In this document: positions 34,855-42,854 of the stretch, piece by piece
How positions within the stretch are numbered: the first letter of the stretch is position 1
Layout: every line of letters begins with the position of its first letter
NCBI RefSeq assembly: GCF_014217565.1
Contig: NZ_CP043661.1
Coordinates: 6,882,001 to 6,946,000 of the forward strand
Reading direction: 5' to 3'
Source of the DNA: Kribbella qitaiheensis
GTDB lineage: Bacteria > Actinomycetota > Actinomycetes > Propionibacteriales > Kribbellaceae
Length of the DNA: 64,000 nucleotides
Notes under the pieces: model-generated
Told to the model about the DNA's origin: nothing
Seen by the model: the letters and a program-made list of their open reading frames with translations, nothing else
Database searches by the model: none
Made by a program: the position numbers and the translations under genes

Positions 34855-34961
34855 TACAACCTCCGCAAGTTAGACGACTACCCCATCACAACAGCACAAC
34901 CCCAGCCGGTGTTCCCGGGCTGTCCCATCACCCGCCGAGCCCGGCGGAGTACAGGTGGGTT

Positions 34962-35015
34962 CTACCAGGGCATCGTGACGAACGGGGAGGTGTAGTCCTG
35001 GACCTCTTCGAGGAT
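34962..35015 (-). pseudogene. Severed 3' end of the aldo/keto reductase gene
   Basis: Read on the minus strand from the IS edge, the 18 codons ILEEVQDYTSPFVTMPW plus TAG continue exactly the frame of the AKR gene at 36323-37147 if the IS and one GAT copy are removed (PEAAGA then ILEEVQDY). They are now detached from their promoter by the insertion. Confidence 0.85.
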
Positions 35016-35077
35016 TGAGGTGCCACGAACCTTCCGGACAGCGGCTCAACTAAGATTGAGCTGTCCGGAAAGGGAAG

Positions 35078-35371
35078 ATGTTGCCGCGTCCGAAGAAGAA
35101 TTTCACTCCTGAGTATCGGGAGGAAGCTGTGAAGTCGGTGATTGAGACTTCACGTTCTGTCACTCAGGTCGCGAGAGAGCTCGGCATCAACCCGGGAACC
35201 CTCAGTAACTGGGTGAGCGCCTTTAAGCGAGACCATGCCGGCGAGGAACCGGCATTGAGCATGGACGAGCGTGCGCGGCTCCGCGAGCTGGAGCGGGAGA
35301 CGCGAGAACTCCGGATGGAAAACGAGTTCCTAAAAAAAGCCGCAGCATACTTTGCCAAGGATCATCGTTGA
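35078..35371 (+). CDS. IS3-family transposase OrfA
   Basis: A 97-residue protein with a helix-turn-helix (PEYREEAVKSVIETSRSVTQ, then ARELGINPGTLSNWV) that binds the IS ends and a leucine-zipper-like coil (RLRELERETRELRMENEFLKK). The frame ends at 35371. The run of seven A at 35332-35338 in LKK codons is the expected site of -1 ribosomal frameshifting to produce the OrfAB fusion transposase, joining to the frame that reads SRSILCQGSS before OrfB. Confidence 0.92.
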   Translation: MLPRPKKNFTPEYREEAVKSVIETSRSVTQVARELGINPGTLSNWVSAFKRDHAGEEPALSMDERARLRELERETRELRMENEFLKKAAAYFAKDHR

Positions 35372-36280
35372 GCGAAAAGTTCGAGTTCATCGATGCGGAG
35401 TATGCCAACAGGTTGACCCGAGAGAACGGAAATGCGCCGTCGATTGTGAAGATGTGCCGGTGGCTCGAGGTGAAACGGTCCAGTTTCAATGATTGGCGGA
35501 GCCGTCCGATGTCGGCGACTGCGCGCCGCCAAGGCGAACTCAAGCTGATCATCGTCAAGTCGTTCGAAGAGTCCGACGAGACCTACGGGTACCGGCGGGT
35601 GCATGCCGACCTGGTGGCCTGGGGTGTGACCTGTGGGCTGGAGTTGGTGCGCAAGCTCATGCGTGAGTTGGGTTTGGAGCCGTGCCAGCCGCGGCCGTGG
35701 CGGCACTGTCTGACCGAGCAGGATGGCCAGGGCCGGCCCGATCCCGGATCTGGTAGATCGGGACTTCACCGCTGATGCTCCGGGGCACAAGATGGTCGGA
35801 GACATTACCTATGTCTCGACCTGGGAAGGGTGGCTTTATCTGGCGACCGTGCTCGATTGCCACACCAAAGCTGTGATCGGGTGGGCCATGGACGACAATT
35901 ACAAAACCCCGCTGATCGAAGCCGCGATCGACATGGCGGTGCGGAATCACGATCTTGTCGACGGCGCAATCTTTCACTCCGACCGGGGCAGCAACTACAC
36001 TTCCGCCCAGTTCGCCGCGACTTTGAAGAACAATAATCTTCGCCAATCAGTCGGGCGGACCGGTATCTGTTACGACAATGCGATGGCCGAATCGTTCTTC
36101 GGCGCTCTCAAGAACGAGCGTACCCACCGAACCGAGTACCCGACCCGCGACCATGCACGCCGCGATATCGCCCGCTACATCGAATTGCGCTACAATACTA
36201 AACGCCGTCACTCAGGGCTCGGCTACCGGACCCCACAGCAAGCCCACGACGACTACCTGGAAACACAATCCGCCGCCTGA
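35368..36280 (+). pseudogene. IS3-family transposase OrfB, frameshifted
   Basis: The first part (SEKFEFIDAEYANRLTREN to CLTEQDGQ) is followed in the +1 frame by AGPIPDLVDRDFTADAPGHK and the rve/DDE integrase core: DITYVSTWEGWLYL (first Asp), FHSDRGSNYTS (second Asp) and NAMAESFFGALKNE (Glu). A single extra G in CAGGGCCGGC (35728-35737) breaks the frame; the literal translation stops at 35775. All catalytic residues lie after the break, so this copy could not transpose by itself as written, even though the insertion looks recent. Confidence 0.88.
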
Positions 36281-36319
36281 ATCAGCCATCAAAAAGCTGT
36301 CCGGAAAGCGCGTGGCACC

Positions 36320-37147
36320 TCAGATCGCGCCGGCCGCTTCCGGGGTCAGCTCGGTGCGTTCCTGCTCGGCGGTGATCATCTGCTGGAGCAGCCGGGTCTC
36401 GCCGGCCGTGGCCAGCCCGGTGATCTCCGGGTGCCCGTTCAGCAGCCAGGCCGTGGCCGCCGAGATGTAGCGCTGTTCGTCGAACGGCCGGTACCAGGTG
36501 TCGTACGACTTCTCCTCGCCGTCCTGCCAGTTCCGCCGGGCGATCATCTTGATCGTCATCAGCGCCGCGTCCGATGCCCGGACGGCTTCCACCAACGCCG
36601 CGTAGTCGTCGGCGTACTGCGGATCGGTCGACAACCGGTAGTTCAGTGGCGTCAGCACGCTGTCGAAATCGAACCGCCGGAGACCCTCACGATGGACCGA
36701 CGGCGCCGCCGCGGTGTGCCCGGTGATGCCGATCGCGCGCACCAGGCCCTCTTCCTTGGCCCGGATCGCTGCTTCGAGCGAACCGCCCTTGCCGGTGACC
36801 AGGTCCAGGTTCTCCAGATCGCAGACCGCGTGCATCTGGATCAGGTCGACGTGGTCGGTCTGCAGCCGCTCCAGCGACCGGTTGATCTCGGCCCACGCCT
36901 CGTCGTACGTGCGCCGCCCTGTCTTGGTGGCCAGGAAGATCCGGTCCCTCATCTCGCCCATTCGCGGCCCGAGCCGCAACTCGGCATCGCCGTAATCGGC
37001 GGCCACGTCGAAATGGTTGATACCGGCATCGAGTGCCAGCTGGATCGAGGCGTCGGCCACGTCCTGGTCGACCCCGCCGAGCGCCGCCGCGCCGTAAATC
37101 AGTACCGAACTCTGGTGTTCCAGCCGCCCGAGGCGCCGAGTCTCCAT
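36320..37147 (-). CDS. Aldo/keto reductase truncated by IS insertion
   Basis: The 275-residue AKR reads MLTRRLG-like N-terminus (METRRLGRLEHQSSVLIYGA), Asp/Tyr in HFDVAADYGDAELRLG, Lys in IFLATK and His in LIQMHAVCD. The stop TGA (36320-36322) is supplied by the IS end itself; the original gene continued for 17 more residues, now at 34962-35015. The AKR barrel is largely complete, so the shortened protein may still fold, but the C-terminal loop that contributes to substrate specificity is lost. GGAAGG precedes the ATG. Confidence 0.88.
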   Translation of the reverse strand: METRRLGRLEHQSSVLIYGAAALGGVDQDVADASIQLALDAGINHFDVAADYGDAELRLGPRMGEMRDRIFLATKTGRRTYDEAWAEINRSLERLQTDHVDLIQMHAVCDLENLDLVTGKGGSLEAAIRAKEEGLVRAIGITGHTAAAPSVHREGLRRFDFDSVLTPLNYRLSTDPQYADDYAALVEAVRASDAALMTIKMIARRNWQDGEEKSYDTWYRPFDEQRYISAATAWLLNGHPEITGLATAGETRLLQQMITAEQERTELTPEAAGAI

Positions 37148-37370
37148 GCCAGTCCTTCCAAAAGGTCGTGTGATCGTTCAAAACCTTAGTACTTTGACCC
37201 CTCGCCACGGGAGGGTTTCTCAGCGGCTGGTCGGCGAATTCGGTTACTATGAGTGATCACTAGGTACGGTCCGCTTACCATGTTGTTCGCACGGATTTTC
37301 CAGGCTGTCGGATCCGTGTGGCAGGGTGTGCGCTGCCTGATCGAGCAAGAGCGGGCATGGGAGAGGAGCT

Positions 37371-37544
37371 ATGGCGACGGTACCGAAGATGTCACGCTTC
37401 GAACGGAAGTGTGCATCTGCCCGCAAGTGGGGTAACAGTATGGCTGCGGGGAGCGATGGAGCATCCGGATCCTGGTCTCAGGACTCCCGGAGGACAGTTG
37501 CTTGCCGTATTCTCCCGGCTACTGTCCGCGTAACTGCTGTCTGA
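37371..37544 (+). CDS. Small 57-residue protein at the head of the T4SS-like operon
   Basis: ATG 37371 has a strong ribosome site (GAGAGGAG) and the frame runs to TGA 37542-37544, 13 bases before the next gene. The product starts MATVPKMSRFERKCASARKW and is basic, with Ser/Gly and two Cys, and no membrane segment. No family is recognised. Support is the ribosome site, operon position and spacing only. The gap from 37148 to here holds the operon promoter, possibly TACTAT at 37244-37249. Confidence 0.45.
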   Translation: MATVPKMSRFERKCASARKWGNSMAAGSDGASGSWSQDSRRTVACRILPATVRVTAV

Positions 37545-37557
37545 GGGGCGGGTAGCG

Positions 37558-38841
37558 ATGAGTTGGTGGCGAACCGCGCTGAATCTGCCGCCAAAAGGTG
37601 AGCACTGGGCAGACCAGCGACGGACGAAACAGGGACGGACCAAGAAGGCGGGCAAAAAGACACACCCGCAGAACACCGCACCGGAGTGGTGGGCCCACCC
37701 CGATGGACCGGTGTCACCCACGCCTCGGCAAGCACAGGGCGTAGCGGCGCAGTACAGCGCGCCGCCGCCTGATTCCGGCGGCGTGATGGCGCCTCCTCGC
37801 CGACCCCAGCAGCCGCCGGCAGATCGCGGTGCCGCGGCCGCACCCAATCACGCACCGCCGCATCAGGGCCCGCGCCCGCCCGAGCGGCTACGGCAGAAGT
37901 CGCCGCACGGAGCACACGCGGCCCCGGTGCCCCTGCGAGCCCCCCTCGAGCCGAACCAGACGCCCTGGTCGACCGAGACCGAGTCATCGTTCTCGACCTG
38001 GGCACGACGCTTCTTCCGCGGCCTGGTGGTCGCGGTTCTGCTGCTCGCCGCGATCTCCGGCGTACGGTCCTGGATCCGGCCGGACAACGCCCCCTCGACC
38101 GTGGTCAGCGGCCAGGCCGGCTTTCCCGCCGACGAGGCCCGCGCGATCGCGACGCGGTACGCGGTCTCCTATCTGAACTGGGACGAGACGAATCCGGACG
38201 CCCGTCCTTCGCAGCTCAGCCTCGATCTGGCGGCCGGACTCGACGCCCGGTCCGGCTGGAACGGCCGCGGCAAGCAGACCGCCAACGCGGCGTACTCGGG
38301 TGAGGTCAAGGTCGATCCCGGCGGCGTCGCGGCAGTTGTGGACGTCCGGGTGCAGGTGCGCCCGTTCACCCTCAGCGGCCGGACCTGGGTCGGCGGCCCG
38401 TACAGCTGGCGCCGCGTCTCGGTGCCGGTCGCCCGTACGGCGTCCCGAGTGGTCGTCAGCGGCGCGCCTACCTTCGTCCCGGACGACCGGGCCGCGCTGC
38501 CGGACAACATGCCGGACGCGGCCGCGCCGGACGACGACCTGACGGCGGCAACTTTGAAGGACGCTGAGGCGTTCTTCAGCGCGTACGCCGAATCGGACAC
38601 CAAGGTGTCCGCGGTGACCGCGCCCGGCGCGACCATCCGCAGCCTGGGCGGTGCGGTGAAGCTGGATCAGTTGAAGGACTGGCAGGTCTATACCGGAAAC
38701 GACGACGAGCGCAAGGCCACGGCCGCCGTCACCTGGGACGGTACTGGGGACACCACCCTCGACCAGACCTACACGCTCACGTTGCGGCGGACCGTCGCCG
38801 CCGACGGAGCACAAAGATGGCAAGTGGCTGCCGTCGGATGA
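37558..38841 (+). CDS. TcpC/VirB8-like conjugal-transfer-type membrane protein
   Basis: A 427-residue protein: a ~140-residue Pro/Gln/Ala-rich cytosolic region, one transmembrane segment (GLVVAVLLLAAISGVRSWI) and an extracytoplasmic part with two NTF2-like repeats (FPADEARAIATRYAVSYLNWD and LTAATLKDAEAFFSAYAESD), the TcpC arrangement of Gram-positive conjugation systems, equivalent to VirB8 scaffolds. It heads the series of overlapping T4SS-like genes. The long disordered N-terminus is unusual. Confidence 0.82.
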   Translation: MSWWRTALNLPPKGEHWADQRRTKQGRTKKAGKKTHPQNTAPEWWAHPDGPVSPTPRQAQGVAAQYSAPPPDSGGVMAPPRRPQQPPADRGAAAAPNHAPPHQGPRPPERLRQKSPHGAHAAPVPLRAPLEPNQTPWSTETESSFSTWARRFFRGLVVAVLLLAAISGVRSWIRPDNAPSTVVSGQAGFPADEARAIATRYAVSYLNWDETNPDARPSQLSLDLAAGLDARSGWNGRGKQTANAAYSGEVKVDPGGVAAVVDVRVQVRPFTLSGRTWVGGPYSWRRVSVPVARTASRVVVSGAPTFVPDDRAALPDNMPDAAAPDDDLTAATLKDAEAFFSAYAESDTKVSAVTAPGATIRSLGGAVKLDQLKDWQVYTGNDDERKATAAVTWDGTGDTTLDQTYTLTLRRTVAADGAQRWQVAAVG

Positions 38842-38866
38842 CCACCGCTACAAGGGAGATGCCGCA

Positions 38867-39154
38867 ATGATGACTCACCAACTGGCCGCGAGCGTGGTGG
38901 AGTTCGTCGTGCCGCTCGCCGACCCCAACGTCCCGACAGGCGCGGATTTCAAGGACTGGGTCCTGGTCATCGCGGGGAACATCTTCATCGCCATCCTCGT
39001 CCTGCGCGCCATCGGCCACTACTTCAAGCGCGAGTGGGGCGAGCTGTTCGGCCACATCGCCGCGGGAGTCCTGGTCGGCGGGTTGATCTATGCCAACAAC
39101 CAGACGATCAACGTGCTCAAGGGCTTCTGGGGATTGCTGTCCGGAGGTAATTGA
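38867..39154 (+). CDS. Small two-helix membrane protein (TcpD/VirB2-like candidate)
   Basis: A 95-residue protein (ATG 38867, or 38870) with two hydrophobic helices (WVLVIAGNIFIAILVLRAIG and HIAAGVLVGGLIYANN) separated by a charged loop KREWGELFG. Size and topology resemble TcpD or pilin-like subunits of T4SS. Its stop overlaps the next ATG (TGATG). Function is inferred from position only. Confidence 0.75.
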   Translation: MMTHQLAASVVEFVVPLADPNVPTGADFKDWVLVIAGNIFIAILVLRAIGHYFKREWGELFGHIAAGVLVGGLIYANNQTINVLKGFWGLLSGGN

Positions 39155-39714
39155 TGCGCGTCGGCCGGACCCTGACCCACCACTTCGAGATCGAGACCCG
39201 GCAGTACGACCTGCTCGGTATCGACCTGGGAGAAGGCGCCCGTCGCCGGATGATCATCTTCGGCGCGGTGATCATCCTCGTCTGGATCGCCTTGCTCGTC
39301 CCCTTCATCGGGGTACCGAAGAAGCCCACCGTCAGCCTGTACGTCGTACCGCCGTTCGTGATCACCGCGTTCGGCTGGCGGGCAGGTAAGCACCACGAAC
39401 GCCGCCGTCGCGTGACCGAGTGGGCGCTCGCCGTCCGCTACGCGTTGCGCGCCCACCGCCCGATCATCGGACTGGGCGCGCGGGCCGCCGACAAGACGGA
39501 GTACCTGCCCTGGCGTGAGCGGATCGCGACCCAGAAGGTGGCCAACCTGGCCCGGGCCAGGGTGACACCGGAATGGGAACGCGAGGTCGTGGTGGACATC
39601 GATCCACAGGTCCGCGCGGGAGCGGACATCACGGTGAGCCAGCGTGCTCGCCTGCTGGGGGCGGACCACGTCCAGAAGGTCAGCCGCAGGACATCGTCGG
39701 GGAAGAGGCACTGA
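39154..39714 (+). CDS. SCO6880/PrgI-like (TcpE-type) membrane protein
   Basis: A 186-residue protein with two adjacent transmembrane helices (MIIFGAVIILVWIALLVPFI and TVSLYVVPPFVITAFGW) followed by a cytosolic domain of about 100 residues. This short-TM-pair layout is that of VirB3/PrgI/TcpE components, which anchor the VirB4-type ATPase encoded next. ATG 39154 overlaps the upstream stop; its own stop overlaps the next ATG at 39714. Confidence 0.8.
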   Translation: MRVGRTLTHHFEIETRQYDLLGIDLGEGARRRMIIFGAVIILVWIALLVPFIGVPKKPTVSLYVVPPFVITAFGWRAGKHHERRRRVTEWALAVRYALRAHRPIIGLGARAADKTEYLPWRERIATQKVANLARARVTPEWEREVVVDIDPQVRAGADITVSQRARLLGADHVQKVSRRTSSGKRH

Positions 39715-42700
39715 TGAATATCGCTGACAAGTTCCTGAACCTGGTCGGTATCGGCCGGGACCGTGGCCTGCCACCGCCCCGGCTGGTGGCCATCGCAGAC
39801 GGCCTGCTGGTGACCGAGCGGAACGCCGAGGCGTGGTTCCTGATCTCGGTCGCGAACACCGACCTGGCCACCGAGGCCGAGCAGGACGCCGCCCTGGACG
39901 CCGCGGTGAGCGCGGCCGCGACCATCCTCGGCGACCGGCTCAGCCACCTGAAGGTGGTCTGGGGCCGCTCGACCGGGCAGGACTACCTCGACAGCATGGC
40001 CGGCCACTACCGGCTCGGCGACCACGAGGGCTGGGCGCAGACCCGGGCCGACCGGATCGACGAGATGCGGATGCCCGAGCGGTACGTCGCGCTCGGCGTC
40101 CACCTCAGCGACCGCGACCCGCGAGCCACAGCGCAGGTCCGTGGCTCGATCAGCGACGCGCTCGGTACGACGTCCTGGCGGGTCAGCGCCCGCGAGCTGG
40201 CGCACCTGGACGAACGGGTTCGCAAGCTCGGCCGTCAGCTCGGCTCCACGGTCTGGCGCGCGCACACCGCACCCGCCGAGGTGATCTCCTGGCTGATCAG
40301 CCGCGAGATGCATCGTGGCGCCGTCGCCGCTCCGCGCCGTGGCCTGATCACCGGCGCCTCGCTGGCCCGGCTGACGTCCGGACGGGTCGTGCCGTACACC
40401 GACCACCTGCGCATCTACGACACCCGCGGCCAGATCGCGGCGTACACGTCCGTGCTCGCGATGACCGACTTCCCCGAGGAGCTGGAGACCCCAGGCGCCG
40501 GGGAATGGCTGCGGACGCTGAGCGAGATCAAGGCGATCGACGACGACGGCGACGAGATCGACGTGACCGTCGAAGCTTCCGTCCGGTTCCGCGTGCTGAC
40601 CAAGAAGACCGCGCGGCACCTGGTCGACGAGACCCGCAAGAGCGCCAAGGAGCAGCGCCGCTCCGCCGCGAAGGGTACGGCTGAGGAGACGGCCGACGAG
40701 ATCGTCGAGACCGAGCGGATCATGCGCGAGGTCAAGCGCGACATCAGCCGTTCCGGCCTGACGCTGGTCGAGGACCACCCGCGACTGCTCGTCAGTGCGG
40801 ACACCCGTGAAGACCTCGAGACGTACGTCGACGCCGTTGTCGCCCACTACGCCGATCGCGGTATCACCGTGGCGGCCGGCGCTGACGAGCAGCGGGACCT
40901 TTGGCTGGAATCGCTGCCAGGAGACCAGCTCCGGGTGCCGGACCTGGGCCACGTCCGCGAGTCGACCGCGTTCTTCGGATCGTGGTTCTGGGGCGGTGCC
41001 TCGATCGGTGACGCCACCGGTCCGTCGATCGGCTATCTGACCGGCTCCACGCCTGGCCTGGTGCGCTTCGACGCCGCCGCCGGCTCGGCACTCGGCGACG
41101 CGACCACGACTTTGTTCCTCGGCCGCTCGGGTCGAGGCAAGACCACCGCCGCGATGATAGGTGGCCTCGACTCGGCCTTTTCCGGAGCTTGGGTTCCGCT
41201 GCTGGACCTCAAGGGCGACGCGGCTGGTGTTTCCGCCGTGGCCGCGGAGTACGGCGTACCGACTGCTGTCATCGAGATCACGGCCCAGTTCTCCGGCGCC
41301 GCGGACCTCCTTCGTGTGCTGCCGGTCGACGATGCCTTGCTGCAGGCGCCTTCGCAGTTGATGCTCCTGCTTCCGCCACACCTGCGTGGTGCTGCCGAAG
41401 CGCCCGTGATGGCGGCGACCCGCGCCGAGATCCAGTCCCCGGATCCGTCGTCGTGGGGCGTCATCCAACGGCTCTGCGCCTCGGAATCCGAGACCACGCG
41501 CACCGTCGGCTTCGCGCTTCGCGACCTGGTCGAGACCGGCCTCGGCTCGGTCGTCGCCGGCCCACCGTCCGGCCTCTCGTCGCTGACCACCAACCCGGGC
41601 CTCTGGGTCGTCCAGATGCCAGGCCTCACCCTGCCCTCGCCCGAATCGGCGCCGGAATCCTGGTCCCCGATCGAACGCGTCGGCATGGCTTGCCTCCGCG
41701 GCTGCCTGGCCTGGATGGTCCGTACGACGGGTCGCCGCGAATTCCGTGGCCGGTCCAAGGTCGTCATCGTGCCCGAGGTCCACCTGCTCACGAAGACCCC
41801 CGACGGCGCTTCGTTCCTCGACTACATCGCCCGTGTCGGCCGTGCCCTCGGCGCCTCGCTCGTCCTGGACACCCAGGACCCGGCGTCGATCCTGAAGCTG
41901 CCCGGCCTGGTCGAGCAGATCACCACCCTGTTCGCGTTCAGCCTCCGCTCCCGCGAACAGGTCGACTCCCTGCTAGAGCTCCTCGGGCGCCCACAGACCG
42001 CGCCGTACCAAACTCTCGTCCGCGGCATCAACACCGCCGCCAACGGCAAGAGCATCCGCCACGGCCACTGCATCATGCGCGACCGCTGGGACGAAGTAGC
42101 CACCGTCCAGATCGACATCCCCAGCCAGCGGGTAGCCGACCTGCTCCGCACCACCCCCGAGTCCGAACACGCCAACGAAGCCACCGTCCCCGTCCTCCCG
42201 CCGTACGAAGAGCCAGACCCGTTCGCGGACGACGAAGACGAACTGGACGACGCCCTGGAACCAGCCGCCCAGGCCCACGCCCAAGCAGCCGCCCACACCC
42301 AAACCCCGCTCCCTCCCGCAGAACCACCCCACGAGCCCGCCACCCCGGCCCCCGCCACAACCGCCTCAGCCACCCCGGGCCCAGCGACAGCGCCCCCAGC
42401 AACCGCGGACCCACCGACCGCGGACCCGCGGACCGCGACCCCAGCGACCGCGGACCCGCGAGCCGCGACTGCGGCCCTCGCCACCCCGCCGCCCGCCGCC
42501 ACGCCACCCCAAGCTTCTACCCACCCTGCTGACGCCGCGCCACCCGCAGCCCGCGCAACCCACCCCGCGTCCTCGGCCCACCAGCCACCTGCCGGACCAC
42601 CGCAACCGCAGGTACCCGCCGACGCGCAACCATCACCCGTGAACCAGCAGAACGGCTCGGCCCCCTCCCCGGCGGCCTCCAACGGCCACGACCACACTCA

Positions 42701-42854
42701 CTCCGGCCGCTACGACGAGCCCATCGGCCCCGACGACGTCTACGACCAAGAAGCCGACGAAGCCGCCTACAACGAAGCCATGTACCCCGCCACCCCCGAA
42801 GACGACCCCCACCCACCCCGCAACGGCTCCCCGAGGAAGGAGCACGTCGCATGA
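39714..42854 (+). CDS. VirB4-like T4SS ATPase with long disordered tail
   Basis: A 1046-residue ATPase. The N-terminal ~400 residues match the VirB4/SCO6880-type domain; Walker A is FLGRSGRGKTT (about residue 470) and Walker B is KVVIVPEVHLL (about 682-692), where Glu follows directly. The last ~220 residues are Pro/Ala/Thr-rich with short repeats (ATADPRTATPATADPRAAT) before a His/Asp-rich end. It would power assembly or substrate transport by the envelope complex. ATG 39714 overlaps the previous stop and its own stop overlaps the next ATG. Confidence 0.9.
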   Translation: MNIADKFLNLVGIGRDRGLPPPRLVAIADGLLVTERNAEAWFLISVANTDLATEAEQDAALDAAVSAAATILGDRLSHLKVVWGRSTGQDYLDSMAGHYRLGDHEGWAQTRADRIDEMRMPERYVALGVHLSDRDPRATAQVRGSISDALGTTSWRVSARELAHLDERVRKLGRQLGSTVWRAHTAPAEVISWLISREMHRGAVAAPRRGLITGASLARLTSGRVVPYTDHLRIYDTRGQIAAYTSVLAMTDFPEELETPGAGEWLRTLSEIKAIDDDGDEIDVTVEASVRFRVLTKKTARHLVDETRKSAKEQRRSAAKGTAEETADEIVETERIMREVKRDISRSGLTLVEDHPRLLVSADTREDLETYVDAVVAHYADRGITVAAGADEQRDLWLESLPGDQLRVPDLGHVRESTAFFGSWFWGGASIGDATGPSIGYLTGSTPGLVRFDAAAGSALGDATTTLFLGRSGRGKTTAAMIGGLDSAFSGAWVPLLDLKGDAAGVSAVAAEYGVPTAVIEITAQFSGAADLLRVLPVDDALLQAPSQLMLLLPPHLRGAAEAPVMAATRAEIQSPDPSSWGVIQRLCASESETTRTVGFALRDLVETGLGSVVAGPPSGLSSLTTNPGLWVVQMPGLTLPSPESAPESWSPIERVGMACLRGCLAWMVRTTGRREFRGRSKVVIVPEVHLLTKTPDGASFLDYIARVGRALGASLVLDTQDPASILKLPGLVEQITTLFAFSLRSREQVDSLLELLGRPQTAPYQTLVRGINTAANGKSIRHGHCIMRDRWDEVATVQIDIPSQRVADLLRTTPESEHANEATVPVLPPYEEPDPFADDEDELDDALEPAAQAHAQAAAHTQTPLPPAEPPHEPATPAPATTASATPGPATAPPATADPPTADPRTATPATADPRAATAALATPPPAATPPQASTHPADAAPPAARATHPASSAHQPPAGPPQPQVPADAQPSPVNQQNGSAPSPAASNGHDHTHSGRYDEPIGPDDVYDQEADEAAYNEAMYPATPEDDPHPPRNGSPRKEHVA

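Larger units (their letters stand above)
35016..36322 (+). mobile_element. IS3-family insertion sequence (about 1.3 kb)
   Basis: The ends are imperfect inverted repeats: left TGAGGTGCCACGAACCTTCC then GGACAGC, and right the complement of TGAGGTGCCACGCGCTTTCC then GGACAGC. A 3-bp duplication GAT flanks it (35013-35015 and 36323-36325), as expected for this family. It carries orfA and orfB with an A7 slippery run between them. Interrupted-gene reconstruction confirms the boundaries exactly. It is less GC-rich than the surrounding genes, consistent with recent transfer. Confidence 0.93.

Noticed and set aside
37253..37435. 60-codon frame starting GTG before the T4SS-like operon
   Set aside because: It overlaps the better-supported 57-residue frame, lacks a ribosome site and shows no recognisable content.
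39438..41783. A 781-codon minus-strand frame opposite the VirB4-like ATPase
   Set aside because: Its composition (Arg/Gly/Val-rich, no motifs) and complete overlap with a Walker A/B-containing gene mark it as a shadow frame.
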